Shown here: positions 30,747-39,753 of the stretch, piece by piece
How the letters are laid out: the number at the start of each line of letters is the position of its first letter
Position numbering within the stretch: position 1 is the stretch's first letter
Source of the DNA: Alphaproteobacteria bacterium
Lineage (GTDB): Bacteria > Pseudomonadota > Alphaproteobacteria > Caulobacterales > Parvularculaceae
NCBI GenBank assembly: GCA_016125425.1
Contig: WGLT01000003.1
Location: 124,001 to 188,000 of the forward strand
Direction: 5' to 3'
DNA length: 64,000 nucleotides
Notes under the pieces: model-generated
Database searches by the model: none
Seen by the model: only the letters and a program-made list of their open reading frames with translations
What the model was told of the DNA's origin: nothing
Translations under genes and position numbers: made by a program

Positions 30747-32891
30747 TTGGGCGCGGAAAGCCTTGCGAAACCTGTCCCGGCGCGACAATCTTGGCGGGCG
30801 GGGGGCCAGACGTGGGTCGGGGGGCTAGAACGCTATCCCCTTGAGCGGTTCGCGCATCCGGCCCCCGAGGGCCTGGATTTTGCGTCAGCGTGCGGGGTGG
30901 CGGTGGCTATGATCGGGATTGTGACGACGCAGGCAATGGGTATGGCGGGACTGACGCCCGCCGGCGAGATCGGAGCGGGCGCAGTCGTCGGCGCGCTCGT
31001 GATCGCTGCCGCCTATCTCGCCGGATTCGCGGTTTTCCGACGCAGCGCCGCCGCGGTGTGCGCGCTTTTGATGGTCATCGCCGCCGGAATTCTGGAATTT
31101 AGCGCGCTCGGTCTGCTGGTCGTTCCATCGCCGCATGTGCTGGTTCTTTTGGAAGGTTTGTTCGGCGCAACAGCGCTCGTTTTCCTTTCGGCTGTCATTC
31201 GGCCGGCGCGAAACAACGCCTTGCTCGGCGGGTTGATGTTCGCAGCCGCGCTCTCCCTGCTGGGGCTCGGCGTTCTCAATTTGATCGCGAAAGGAGACGG
31301 CGCCGGCCTGATGCGCATTGGCGTTATCGGAGTCGGCGTTTTCGCCGTGTTTCTCGCAGCGATCCAAGCGCCGCGCGACTTGGGCGCTCGCCTGATTTTG
31401 CCCGGCGCGCTGATTGCGCTCGCCGCCCCTTTCGCCGGGAATTTTCTGAGCGGACCGGGGGCCGCGATCGCGCCGCATATTCTGTTCACGCTCGGCATTC
31501 TCGGCGCCAGTCTTGTCGCGCTGACGGAAACGCGCATTCCGCGGCTCCAGGAAATCGGCCTCCACCAGACGCCAAAGGCTGAGGCTGCCGAAACGCCCGC
31601 CGAACAAGCGCCCGCTGTTTCGCAGGAAGAAAGGCTGCTGGTTTCTGAAAACCAGCTCGCCCAAGTGCTCGACTATAATGGCGTGGCGGTGTGGGACTGG
31701 TCGCCTGCAAAGGCGCATCAAACGGAAAGCCTGCCGACGCTCATGGGCGCTGACACGCGCGGCGTTTTCTCGCCGGAAGCCATGCGGGAATTCGTGCACA
31801 AGGACGACGCCGCCAAGTTTGGCAAACGCGTCCTCGGCGAAGGCGAGCCGCACGATGCGGCCTTTGACTGCGTTTTGCGGATGCGTGACGGACGTCCGTT
31901 GCGCTTTCGCGGCGCGCGCGCCGTGGACGCCGCAGGCGTGATCGAACGTCTTGTCGCGTTCATTGAAAGCGCCCCTGAGGCCGCCAAGTCCAAAAACGGC
32001 GAAACAGCGGCCTCTTTTGACGCCGCCGGTTCGAAATCAGCCTCTCCTCTAACCAGAACTATGCTTGAATCGGCGTTTGCCGACGCGCTGGCCAATGGGG
32101 AAATCGGCGTCGCTTTCCAGCCCATTGTCGAACTGGAGGGCGGCAGGGTCGTCGGCTTCGAAGCGCTGGCTCGCTGGCGTGACAAAGACGGAAAGGAACG
32201 CGCGGGCGCCGAGGCGCTTGTTCGCGCGGCGGAGGGCGCCGGCAGGGGCGGCGCGCTCGCAGAGTTTGTCCTGGCGGCTGCGGCGGCCCATCTGTCCGCC
32301 GCCATGAAGGCGAAAGGCCGGCGCGACTTGTTTGTCGCCATGAATCTTTCTTTCGCGCAAATGCGCGAACCGGGTTTCGCAGCCGCGTTGAAGAAAGCGA
32401 TGAAGGATTTCGATCTGCCGGCGAAATCGCTCGTCCTCGAACTGACCGAGTCCCAGGAAATCACCGACACAGAAGCGGCGGGCGTCATTTTTGGCGAGAT
32501 GAAAGCCGCCGGCGCCGCTCTGGCTTTCGACGATTTTGGCTCAGGGTTCACTTCACTGAGAAATTTGCAGAGGTTCGCCTTCGATTACCTCAAGATCGAC
32601 AAGTCCTTCATCGACGGTCTTGCTGCGGATGGCGACACATCGAAGATCGCGGGGGCCGTCGCAGGACTTGGCCGCGATCTTGGTCTCACGGTCATCGCTG
32701 AAGGGGTGGAGACCAAGGAAACCGCGGAAGCTGCGCGCGCCGTCGGTTGCGCATACGGGCAAGGCTTCGCCTTCGGCGAACCCGTGCTCGCCTTCGACGC
32801 GCCGTCCGAAGAACAGCGAGAACGGGAGCAGGAGCCGGCCATGGCCGGCGGGCCGTCAAGCGAAAACAAATGGCGCGGCAAGTTGCGCTGA
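30747..32891 (+). CDS. EAL-domain (cyclic-di-GMP phosphodiesterase-type) membrane protein with PAS-like region
   Basis: N-terminal multi-TM region; EAL motifs FEALARW, LELTESQEITD, AFDDFGSGFTSLRNL, DYLKIDKSFIDGL, IAEGVET; no GGDEF seen. Confidence 0.92.
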   Translation: MGAESLAKPVPARQSWRAGGQTWVGGLERYPLERFAHPAPEGLDFASACGVAVAMIGIVTTQAMGMAGLTPAGEIGAGAVVGALVIAAAYLAGFAVFRRSAAAVCALLMVIAAGILEFSALGLLVVPSPHVLVLLEGLFGATALVFLSAVIRPARNNALLGGLMFAAALSLLGLGVLNLIAKGDGAGLMRIGVIGVGVFAVFLAAIQAPRDLGARLILPGALIALAAPFAGNFLSGPGAAIAPHILFTLGILGASLVALTETRIPRLQEIGLHQTPKAEAAETPAEQAPAVSQEERLLVSENQLAQVLDYNGVAVWDWSPAKAHQTESLPTLMGADTRGVFSPEAMREFVHKDDAAKFGKRVLGEGEPHDAAFDCVLRMRDGRPLRFRGARAVDAAGVIERLVAFIESAPEAAKSKNGETAASFDAAGSKSASPLTRTMLESAFADALANGEIGVAFQPIVELEGGRVVGFEALARWRDKDGKERAGAEALVRAAEGAGRGGALAEFVLAAAAAHLSAAMKAKGRRDLFVAMNLSFAQMREPGFAAALKKAMKDFDLPAKSLVLELTESQEITDTEAAGVIFGEMKAAGAALAFDDFGSGFTSLRNLQRFAFDYLKIDKSFIDGLAADGDTSKIAGAVAGLGRDLGLTVIAEGVETKETAEAARAVGCAYGQGFAFGEPVLAFDAPSEEQREREQEPAMAGGPSSENKWRGKLR

Positions 32892-32924
32892 AGCGCGCCG
32901 CTTCGAAGTTCCTGACGATTTCGA

Positions 32925-33557
32925 TCAGTTGAGCGGGCGATCGCCCGTGCGCGCTGAAGACCATTCCGGTGACAGCATGGCTCCTGTCACCCCGAGCCGC
33001 TCGAGCGCCTTGCTCCATGCGGCGTCCGCATCAGCGCCGAAAATCAGCTCTTCGTCGATATCGCAATGCGCCCAAGCGTTCATTGCGATTTCGCTCTCGA
33101 TCTGGCCGGGCCCCCAGCCGGCGTAGCCGACAGCAAGAAAATATTTGAGCGGCGGAACACGGGAGCCGCGTCCGGCAATATCTACAAGAATGTCACGCGT
33201 CGCTGTCAGGCCTATATGCGGACTGATCCTGATCGTGCTTTCGCTTTCATAATCCAGGCTGTGCATGACGAGACCTCGATCCGTCTGCACCGGTCCGCCA
33301 AAACGGACCGCTTCATTGCGCAAAACTCCGCCGCTTTCTATGTTAAGCTCGGCAAGGAGACGTTCGACGGTGAGTTGTTCGAGAGGCTTGTTGACGATGA
33401 TCGCCATGGCGTGGTCTGCATCATGCGCGCAGACAACGAGCACGGATCTTTCGAAGCGCGGATCGGCCATATTTGGCATGGCGATCAGCATCTGGCCCAC
33501 GAGAAAATCGCGGTCTCGCCGCGATGCTCGAGTCGAAGCTGCCGCCTCTTTCGCCAT
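32925..33557 (-). CDS. YqgE/AlgH family protein
   Basis: FLVGQMLIAMPNMADPRFERSVLVVCAHD, AMAIIVNKPL, VGYAGWGPGQIESEI. Confidence 0.94.
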   Translation of the reverse strand: MAKEAAASTRASRRDRDFLVGQMLIAMPNMADPRFERSVLVVCAHDADHAMAIIVNKPLEQLTVERLLAELNIESGGVLRNEAVRFGGPVQTDRGLVMHSLDYESESTIRISPHIGLTATRDILVDIAGRGSRVPPLKYFLAVGYAGWGPGQIESEIAMNAWAHCDIDEELIFGADADAAWSKALERLGVTGAMLSPEWSSARTGDRPLN

Positions 33558-33678
33558 GGGCCAAAACTAAGGCGCGTCCCGGCTGCTGACAAGCGCTCTT
33601 CGATGGAGCGTGACGCGGCGGTTGCGCGGCGCTAAAAGCGCACACGCATTTCTTGAAGAACCAGAAGGAGAGCGCGAG

Positions 33679-34161
33679 ATGACGATTGCAATCGGCGACA
33701 GAATACCCAGCACCAAGGTGACGCTCGCCACGCCGGAAGGCCCGAAACCAGTGGATTCCCTCGACGTTCTCGGCAAAGGCAAGGTGGCTTTGTTCGCCGT
33801 TCCAGGCGCGTTCACCCCGACCTGTTCGGCGAAACATTTGCCGGGTTTCGTCGAAAAGGCGAAAGAATTGAAGGCCAAAGGCGTCGACAAAATCGTCTGC
33901 CTTTCTGTGAACGACGCCTTTGTGATGAAGGCTTGGGGGGACGCACAAAACGCGACCGGCGTCGTTGAGATGCTCGCGGACGGCAATGGCGATCTGACGC
34001 GGGCGCTTGGACTGATTCTCGATGCGCGCGGATTTGGAATGGGCGAGCGCTCCCAGCGTTTCTCAGCCATTATCGAGGACGGCGTGGTCAAGCAGCTCAA
34101 TGTCGAAGAGCCGGGCGCGTTCGAAGTCTCGAGCGCGGAGTATTTGATCAGCCATCTCTGA
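33679..34161 (+). CDS. Peroxiredoxin, Prx5/AhpE-like
   Basis: VALFAVPGAFTPTCSAKHLPGFVEKA, CLSVNDAFVMKAWG; ATG 33679 with upstream GGAGAG. Confidence 0.93.
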   Translation: MTIAIGDRIPSTKVTLATPEGPKPVDSLDVLGKGKVALFAVPGAFTPTCSAKHLPGFVEKAKELKAKGVDKIVCLSVNDAFVMKAWGDAQNATGVVEMLADGNGDLTRALGLILDARGFGMGERSQRFSAIIEDGVVKQLNVEEPGAFEVSSAEYLISHL

Positions 34162-34256
34162 CCCGCGAAATCAGAGGCGCATTCTCGACTGTCGAGGGCG
34201 ACACGATATGACGCGCGCAGCCGGAGCGGGCGGCGCGCGCGCCGTCAATTCGCCAA

Positions 34257-34347
34257 TTGGTTGCGCGAATAAAATAACGTAAAACCAAAGCGATATGCTG
34301 GAAAGTTCGATAGTTATCGAACAACTTATCGAACGGCTTTGAAGCCG
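34257..34347 (+). promoter_or_regulatory. Candidate sigma70-like promoter plus palindromic operator-like block
   Basis: TTGGTT-N17-TAAAAC at 34257-34285; GTTCGATA-GT-TATCGAAC at 34305-34322, second TATCGAAC at 34327-34334, CGGCTT-TG-AAGCCG at 34334-34347. Confidence 0.35.
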
Positions 34348-34510
34348 CCTTATGATTTGCCCGTTTTTAGGTCGGACAGGGAGCGCGCCGCGTTTCCCAT
34401 CAACCACGGCGAAGGAGGCAGGCTTTGAAGAAACCAGGGCTCGTTGGAACCGGCGAACGATTCGCCGCGCGTCCCGGGGAAGAGGCTGCCGGCGGACGCG
34501 CCGCCGCTAA

Positions 34511-34963
34511 TCAGCGCCGGCGGCGTTCGGCCGCTTCGAGAGCGTCATTCAGACCGCGGCGCGCGAGGGCGTCTGCGCGCTCATTGCCTTCATCGCCCGC
34601 ATGGCCCTTCACCCACCGCCATTCGATGGCGCGGCCTTCCATTTCGCCGGCGAGTTCAAGCCAAAGATCCTGGTTCTTCACTGGCTTTTTGTCGGCCGTC
34701 TTCCAACCATTGCGGCGCCAGCGGGCCATCCAGTCCGTAACGCCGTTTTTCAGATATTGGCTGTCCGTATGAAGAATAACCTTTGTGTGCTCCTGCGTTG
34801 CGCGCAGCGCTTCGATCGCGGCGGTCATCTCCATGCGGTTATTTGTCGTCGCCAGTTCCCCGCCGCAAAGCTCGCGCGGATCGCCGTCGCCGAGAATGAG
34901 GACGCCCCACCCTCCGGGACCGGGATTTCCGGAACAAGCGCCGTCCGTATAAATCTCGATCAT
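34511..34963 (-). CDS. rnhA: Ribonuclease HI
   Basis: [51 protein letters not shown]. Confidence 0.96.
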   Translation of the reverse strand: MIEIYTDGACSGNPGPGGWGVLILGDGDPRELCGGELATTNNRMEMTAAIEALRATQEHTKVILHTDSQYLKNGVTDWMARWRRNGWKTADKKPVKNQDLWLELAGEMEGRAIEWRWVKGHAGDEGNERADALARRGLNDALEAAERRRR

Positions 34964-34978
34964 GAAAACGATTCCGTA

Positions 34979-35923
34979 TCAGGCGAGCTGCGGCCCGCGG
35001 TGAAAAAGGAGAAGGTCGCGATATTCAAGCGGATCCTTCACCGTCACCACGGCGCCTTCGACCTGATGCAGGAAGTCGTGAAGCCGCGTCAACAGGAAGC
35101 GCAGCGCCGCCCCGCGCAGAAGAAGAGGAAGCGCGGTTCGTTCAGCGTGCGTGAGCGAACGCACGCTCTCATAGCCTGCAATCATCGCATCACGGTTTGC
35201 GGATCGCCATTCGCGGCCTTGCCAGCACCAGGAATTCAGCGAAACGGCGAGGTCATAGGCCAGCGCGTCCGTGCAGGCGAAATAGAAGTCGATGACACCC
35301 GATATCCTTCCCTCAGCGCAGAAGAAGACATTGTCGGGGAAAAGATCGGCATGAATGACGCCAGACGGAAGATTTTCCGGCCAGGCGGCGCGCAGGAAAC
35401 TGATCTCGTCGTCGATCAGCCCGGCGAGACCCGGCGCGCATTCGTCAGCCCGATTGCGGCATTTGTCGGCGAGCGCGCGCCATCCTTCGGGCCCGAGGTC
35501 ATTGGGACGGAGGCGCGGGAAATCAGCGCCCGCGGCGTGAAGGCGCGCCATCGTCTCGCCGAGGGCTCTGCAGTCGGCCGGGCCGGGCTGCATGCGCGCC
35601 GCGCCCGGCAGGAAGGCGGCGAAGACCGCAGGCCGGCCGGCGATCTCTTGCAGCACGACGCCGCGCCTGTCGGCGATCGGCGCGGGGGCGGGGGCTCCCC
35701 GGGCGGCCAGATGCTCCATCAGAGCGAGAAAGAAAGGGATATCGTCGGCACGCACGCGCTTCTCGAAGAGTGTGAGGACGTAACGCCCGCGCGACGTGAA
35801 GACGTGGAAATTGCTATTTTCCACCCCTTCGGCGATGCCCTCAAACCGCTCGAGCGCGCCCAGATCGTACCGGGCGATCGCGCGCGCGAGCACGTCTTCA
35901 GAAATCGGGGTGTAAACCGCCAC
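34979..35923 (-). CDS. thrB: Homoserine kinase (APH-fold ThrB type)
   Basis: MAVYTPISEDVLARAIARYDLGALERFEGIAEGVENSNFHVFT, GVIHADLFPDNVFF, GVIDFYFACTDALAYDLAV. Confidence 0.95.
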   Translation of the reverse strand: MAVYTPISEDVLARAIARYDLGALERFEGIAEGVENSNFHVFTSRGRYVLTLFEKRVRADDIPFFLALMEHLAARGAPAPAPIADRRGVVLQEIAGRPAVFAAFLPGAARMQPGPADCRALGETMARLHAAGADFPRLRPNDLGPEGWRALADKCRNRADECAPGLAGLIDDEISFLRAAWPENLPSGVIHADLFPDNVFFCAEGRISGVIDFYFACTDALAYDLAVSLNSWCWQGREWRSANRDAMIAGYESVRSLTHAERTALPLLLRGAALRFLLTRLHDFLHQVEGAVVTVKDPLEYRDLLLFHRGPQLA

Positions 35924-35926
35924 GCC

Positions 35927-36895
35927 TCATCCCGCCATCAGCATCGGCGTCTTGAATACGATATCCTCCTCAGCCGTTTCGACCGTTTCGACGCTCAGGT
36001 CGAAATGTCTGGCGAGGCGGTCGAGCAGGGCTTCGACAAGATTCTCGGGCGCGGAGGCCCCGGCGCTCACGCCGAGGACGCGAACCCCATCGAGGTCATC
36101 CAAATCGCACGACTCCGGCCCTTCGATGAGCGCGGCGCGGCGCGCGCCGCCAGCGACAGCAGTGTCGACGAGGCGGCGCGAATTCGAGGAATTCGGCGAG
36201 CCGATGACCAAAAACAGGTCCGCTCCCGGGGCGATTTTCTTGACGGCGGCCTGGCGATTGGAGGTCGCGTAGCAAATATCGGCCTTTTTGGGCCCCTCAA
36301 TCTCGGGAAACCGCGCTTTCAGGACGGCGACGATCTCCATGGTGTCGTCCACCGAAAGGGTCGTCTGTGTCACATAGGCGAGGGGGCCCGCCGGCGGACG
36401 CAAGCGCCGCGCCTCTTCCAGCGACTGGACGAGCGTCACCGCGCCAGGCGCGACCTGGCCCATGGTTCCTTCGACCTCTGGATGTCCGGCGTGCCCGACC
36501 AAAATCACATGCCGGCCCCTCTGGACGTGACGTCGCGTCTCGGAATGGACTTTCTGGACAAGCGGGCAGGTCGCATCGATCATCGTCATGGCGCGGGCTT
36601 GGGCGGCGTCATGCGCCGCTTGCGGAGCGCCATGCGCGGAAAAAATCAGGGGTCTGTCCGCCGGCGCCTCGCCCACTTCCTCGATGAATACAGCGCCCAT
36701 GGCGCGCAGCCGATTGACGACATGGGCGTTGTGGACGATTTCATGGCGCACATAGACAGGCGCGCCATAGCGCGCGAGCGCCTCTTCGACCGTACGGATT
36801 GCGCGCTCGACTCCGGCGCAAAACCCCCTCGGCGAGGCGAGGCGGACGTTCAGCCGCCGTTTGACCCTGCCAGCCAGGTCCTGAAGCTCTTTCAT
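35927..36895 (-). CDS. ispH: 4-hydroxy-3-methylbut-2-enyl diphosphate reductase
   Basis: LASPRGFCAGVERAIRTVEEAL, VYVRHEIVHNAHVV, DATCPLVQKVH, VIGSPNSSNSRRL; start ATG 36895 preceded by GGAGGA. Confidence 0.96.
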   Translation of the reverse strand: MKELQDLAGRVKRRLNVRLASPRGFCAGVERAIRTVEEALARYGAPVYVRHEIVHNAHVVNRLRAMGAVFIEEVGEAPADRPLIFSAHGAPQAAHDAAQARAMTMIDATCPLVQKVHSETRRHVQRGRHVILVGHAGHPEVEGTMGQVAPGAVTLVQSLEEARRLRPPAGPLAYVTQTTLSVDDTMEIVAVLKARFPEIEGPKKADICYATSNRQAAVKKIAPGADLFLVIGSPNSSNSRRLVDTAVAGGARRAALIEGPESCDLDDLDGVRVLGVSAGASAPENLVEALLDRLARHFDLSVETVETAEEDIVFKTPMLMAG

Positions 36896-37063
36896 CCATC
36901 GTCCTCCGGAGGCGGCGTGGGCCGTGTCGGCCTCGCCCAATGCCCGTTGCGCGCCCGGCGGGGACCCGCTACCAAAACTAGCCGCTCAAGCGCGGCCCGC
37001 TTGTGGCGGTATTTAGGCGTTTCCCGGGTTTCGCCTCCGCTGTCGATATAAAGGTCCGTGTTA

Positions 37064-37714
37064 ATGAACAAAGCCTTAGTGTTCGCGCTATTCGCCGCAG
37101 CCTGCGTAATGGGGGGCTGCGCCTCCGACAAGGCTAAAACGCCGGACGACGAGCCGGGCGCGCGCAGCCAGGATTCCAAGAATCTGCTCGACCAGAGCAA
37201 GCCCATGAGGATGTCGACAAAGGACAAGAACAATCCGGCCCCGTGCCCGAATATCGTCGCTCTTTCGGATGCGGCCCGGGTCATCCAGTTTGATGGGGAC
37301 GAAGAGCTCGAAAACATAGCCTATACGGGCGAGATTCTCGGCGTCCACCTAGAGTGCCGTTACTATGACGACAGGCCCATCGAGGCGAGCGTCAAGATCG
37401 ATATGGCTTTCGGCCGCGGCCCCAAGGGAACCGAAGCAAAACACGTTTTCCCGTACTTCGTCGCTGTGACGCGCAAGGACCTCGAAGTCATCGAAAAGGC
37501 TGAGTTCAACGTCCCGGTGGATTTCGGCAAAGACCATGCTGTTCGGACGACTGAGGAGAAGATCGGGAAAATTATCATCCCGCGCCACGATCCGAATACG
37601 TCCGGCACAAACTTCGAGGTGGTCGTCGGATTCTCGGTGACGCCGAAGGAAGTCATTTTCAATCGGTCCGGCAAGAGCCTGAAGTTTCCCAACCTGACGC
37701 CTGAAGCGCAATGA
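37064..37714 (+). CDS. Hypothetical lipoprotein
   Basis: Lipobox CVMGGCAS; 4-nt ATGA overlap with argS. Confidence 0.8.
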   Translation: MNKALVFALFAAACVMGGCASDKAKTPDDEPGARSQDSKNLLDQSKPMRMSTKDKNNPAPCPNIVALSDAARVIQFDGDEELENIAYTGEILGVHLECRYYDDRPIEASVKIDMAFGRGPKGTEAKHVFPYFVAVTRKDLEVIEKAEFNVPVDFGKDHAVRTTEEKIGKIIIPRHDPNTSGTNFEVVVGFSVTPKEVIFNRSGKSLKFPNLTPEAQ

Positions 37715-39474
37715 CTTTGACGGATGAGTTGTCGGCGATCGCCGGCGAAGCTTTCGCCGGCGAAGGGCTCGAATCGTCTTTGGGACTGGTTCGGGTCTCG
37801 GACAGGCCCGATCTCGCCCAGTTTCAATGTAATGGCGCGCTGGCTGCGGCCAAGGCGCAAAAAGAGAACCCGCGCGCGCTCGCGGCCAGAATCGCGGCGC
37901 GACTCGAAGCGACCGGCATGTTTTCGAAGGTCGAGATAGCGGGCCCGGGCTTCATCAATCTGAGCCTGCGAGACGAGACGCTCGCCGAGCGGGCGAACGC
38001 GCTCGCCGCCGATGCGCGCTCAGGGGGCTGGCGTCGGGAGGAGCCGGAGACGATCGTGATCGATTATGGCGGTCCGAATGTCGCCAAGCCGCTCCATGTC
38101 GGACATCTGCGCTCGGCGATCATCGGCGAGTCTTTGAAACGACTCTTGCGCTTCGTCGGCGATGAGGCGGTCGGCGACATTCATTTGGGCGATTGGGGTC
38201 TCCAAATGGGCCAGCTCATTTCCGAGCTTGAGCGGCGCCGGCCGGACCTTCCTTATTTCCAGGAGGGTGCGAACGGCCCGTTTCCGTCCGAGCCGCCCCT
38301 GACCCTCGCCGACCTAGAAGAGATGTATCCGACCGCGTCGGCGGCGTGCAAATCCGATCCTGCGCGCGCCGAAGAGGCCCGGAAAGCAACCGCGGCGTTG
38401 CAAGCCGGCCGACCCGGCTACCGCGCCTTGTGGCGGCATTTCGTCGACCTTTCCGTCGCGGCGCTGAAACGAGATTACGACGATCTCGGCGTGAGCTTCG
38501 ACCTTTGGAAGGGCGAAGCTGATATGGATCCTCTTATCCCGGATCTGGTTGAGGATTTGAAATCGAAAGGGCTGGTCGAAGAGTCCGAGGGCGCGCAGAT
38601 CATCCGCGTCGCGCGCGAAGACGACAAGAAGGAGACGCCCCCCGTCATCCTCGTCAATTCGCAAGGCGCGGTCGGTTATCATGCGACCGACATTGCGACG
38701 ATCCAGGATCGCGTGCGGAACATTCATCCGGACCGGATGTTGTATGTTGTCGACCAGCGCCAAAGACTGCACTTCGAGCAAGTGTTCCGCGTCGCCGACA
38801 GGGCGGGAATTTTTCCTGAAAGTCGGCTGGAGCATTTGTGGTTCGGCACCATGAACGGCAAGGACGGCAAGCCGTTCAAGACGCGCGCGGGCGACGTGCT
38901 GAAGCTTCGCGACCTCATCGACATGGTTGAGACCCGAGCGCGCGAACGCCTGGAGGAAAGCGGCTTTGCGGAAGGCTTCGGAGAAGCAGAGCGTCTCGAT
39001 ATCGCTCACAAGATCGGCGTCGCGGCGCTGAAATTTGCTGACCTTTCAAATCCGCGCACCTCCGATTACGTGTTTGATCTCGACCGTTTTCTGGCTTTTG
39101 AAGGCAAAACCGGCCCCTATCTCCTGTATGCGGTCGTACGGGTCCGATCGGTCGAAGCGAAAGCGCGCGCGGTCGGCGCGGGCGCGCCTGGCGATATCGT
39201 CATCACCGCGCCGGAAGAGCGCGAACTGGCGCTTGCCCTGCTCGCCTTCGGCGACGCCGTGCGCGCGGCCTATGAAAAGCGCATGCCGCATCACCTCTGC
39301 GACCACGCCTTTCGACTGGCGCAAAGCTTTTCGAAATTCTACGCCGCATGCCGGATCGCCGACGAACCGGACGATCGCATACGCTCGTCACGCCTCAGAT
39401 TCTCGGCCACGGTCGCGGCGCAACTCGGTTGCGCACTGGACATTCTCGGCCTCGAAGCGCCGGCCCGAATGTAG
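37711..39474 (+). CDS. argS: Arginyl-tRNA synthetase
   Basis: IDYGGPNVAKPLHVGHLRSAIIGESLKR, FGTMNGKDGKPFKTRAG, LKFADLSNPRTSDYVFDLDRFLAFEGKTGPYLLYA. Confidence 0.97.
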   Translation: MTLTDELSAIAGEAFAGEGLESSLGLVRVSDRPDLAQFQCNGALAAAKAQKENPRALAARIAARLEATGMFSKVEIAGPGFINLSLRDETLAERANALAADARSGGWRREEPETIVIDYGGPNVAKPLHVGHLRSAIIGESLKRLLRFVGDEAVGDIHLGDWGLQMGQLISELERRRPDLPYFQEGANGPFPSEPPLTLADLEEMYPTASAACKSDPARAEEARKATAALQAGRPGYRALWRHFVDLSVAALKRDYDDLGVSFDLWKGEADMDPLIPDLVEDLKSKGLVEESEGAQIIRVAREDDKKETPPVILVNSQGAVGYHATDIATIQDRVRNIHPDRMLYVVDQRQRLHFEQVFRVADRAGIFPESRLEHLWFGTMNGKDGKPFKTRAGDVLKLRDLIDMVETRARERLEESGFAEGFGEAERLDIAHKIGVAALKFADLSNPRTSDYVFDLDRFLAFEGKTGPYLLYAVVRVRSVEAKARAVGAGAPGDIVITAPEERELALALLAFGDAVRAAYEKRMPHHLCDHAFRLAQSFSKFYAACRIADEPDDRIRSSRLRFSATVAAQLGCALDILGLEAPARM

Positions 39475-39753
39475 CCGTTTCCTGTGGAAAAAAACGCGAC
39501 GCGCGGCCTGTTGCAGGGAAGTCGCAGGCGCACATAGTGCGCGCCTTTGCGGTTAGCTGGCGATTATTTCAAGGCAAATGCGAATGCAAAACTTTACATG
39601 CGGGAATCGCGCTGCATTTTCAGCACAAAGAAGGTGTCAAAAACGACACGCCAATGTCATTTGATTGTTAAACTACTCTATTACTGGCCAAGGCGTGGCG
39701 CGATGCAGAGTAGGGGCAAGCGCCATTCCATTGGCACTGGCTTGGGGACATAA

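Noticed and set aside
30885-31853. 322-aa - strand ORF
   Set aside because: Antisense to the EAL-domain gene; low-information composition.
36987-37003. CAAGCG-CGGCC-CGCTTG inverted repeat between divergent ispH and the lipoprotein gene
   Set aside because: Short and GC-rich; could be an operator, but nothing else supports it.
34601-37051. 816-aa ORF on the + strand
   Set aside because: It lies wholly antisense to rnhA, thrB and ispH, which have unmistakable family motifs; its composition (H/R/G-rich, no motifs) is typical of mirror ORFs in high-GC coding DNA.
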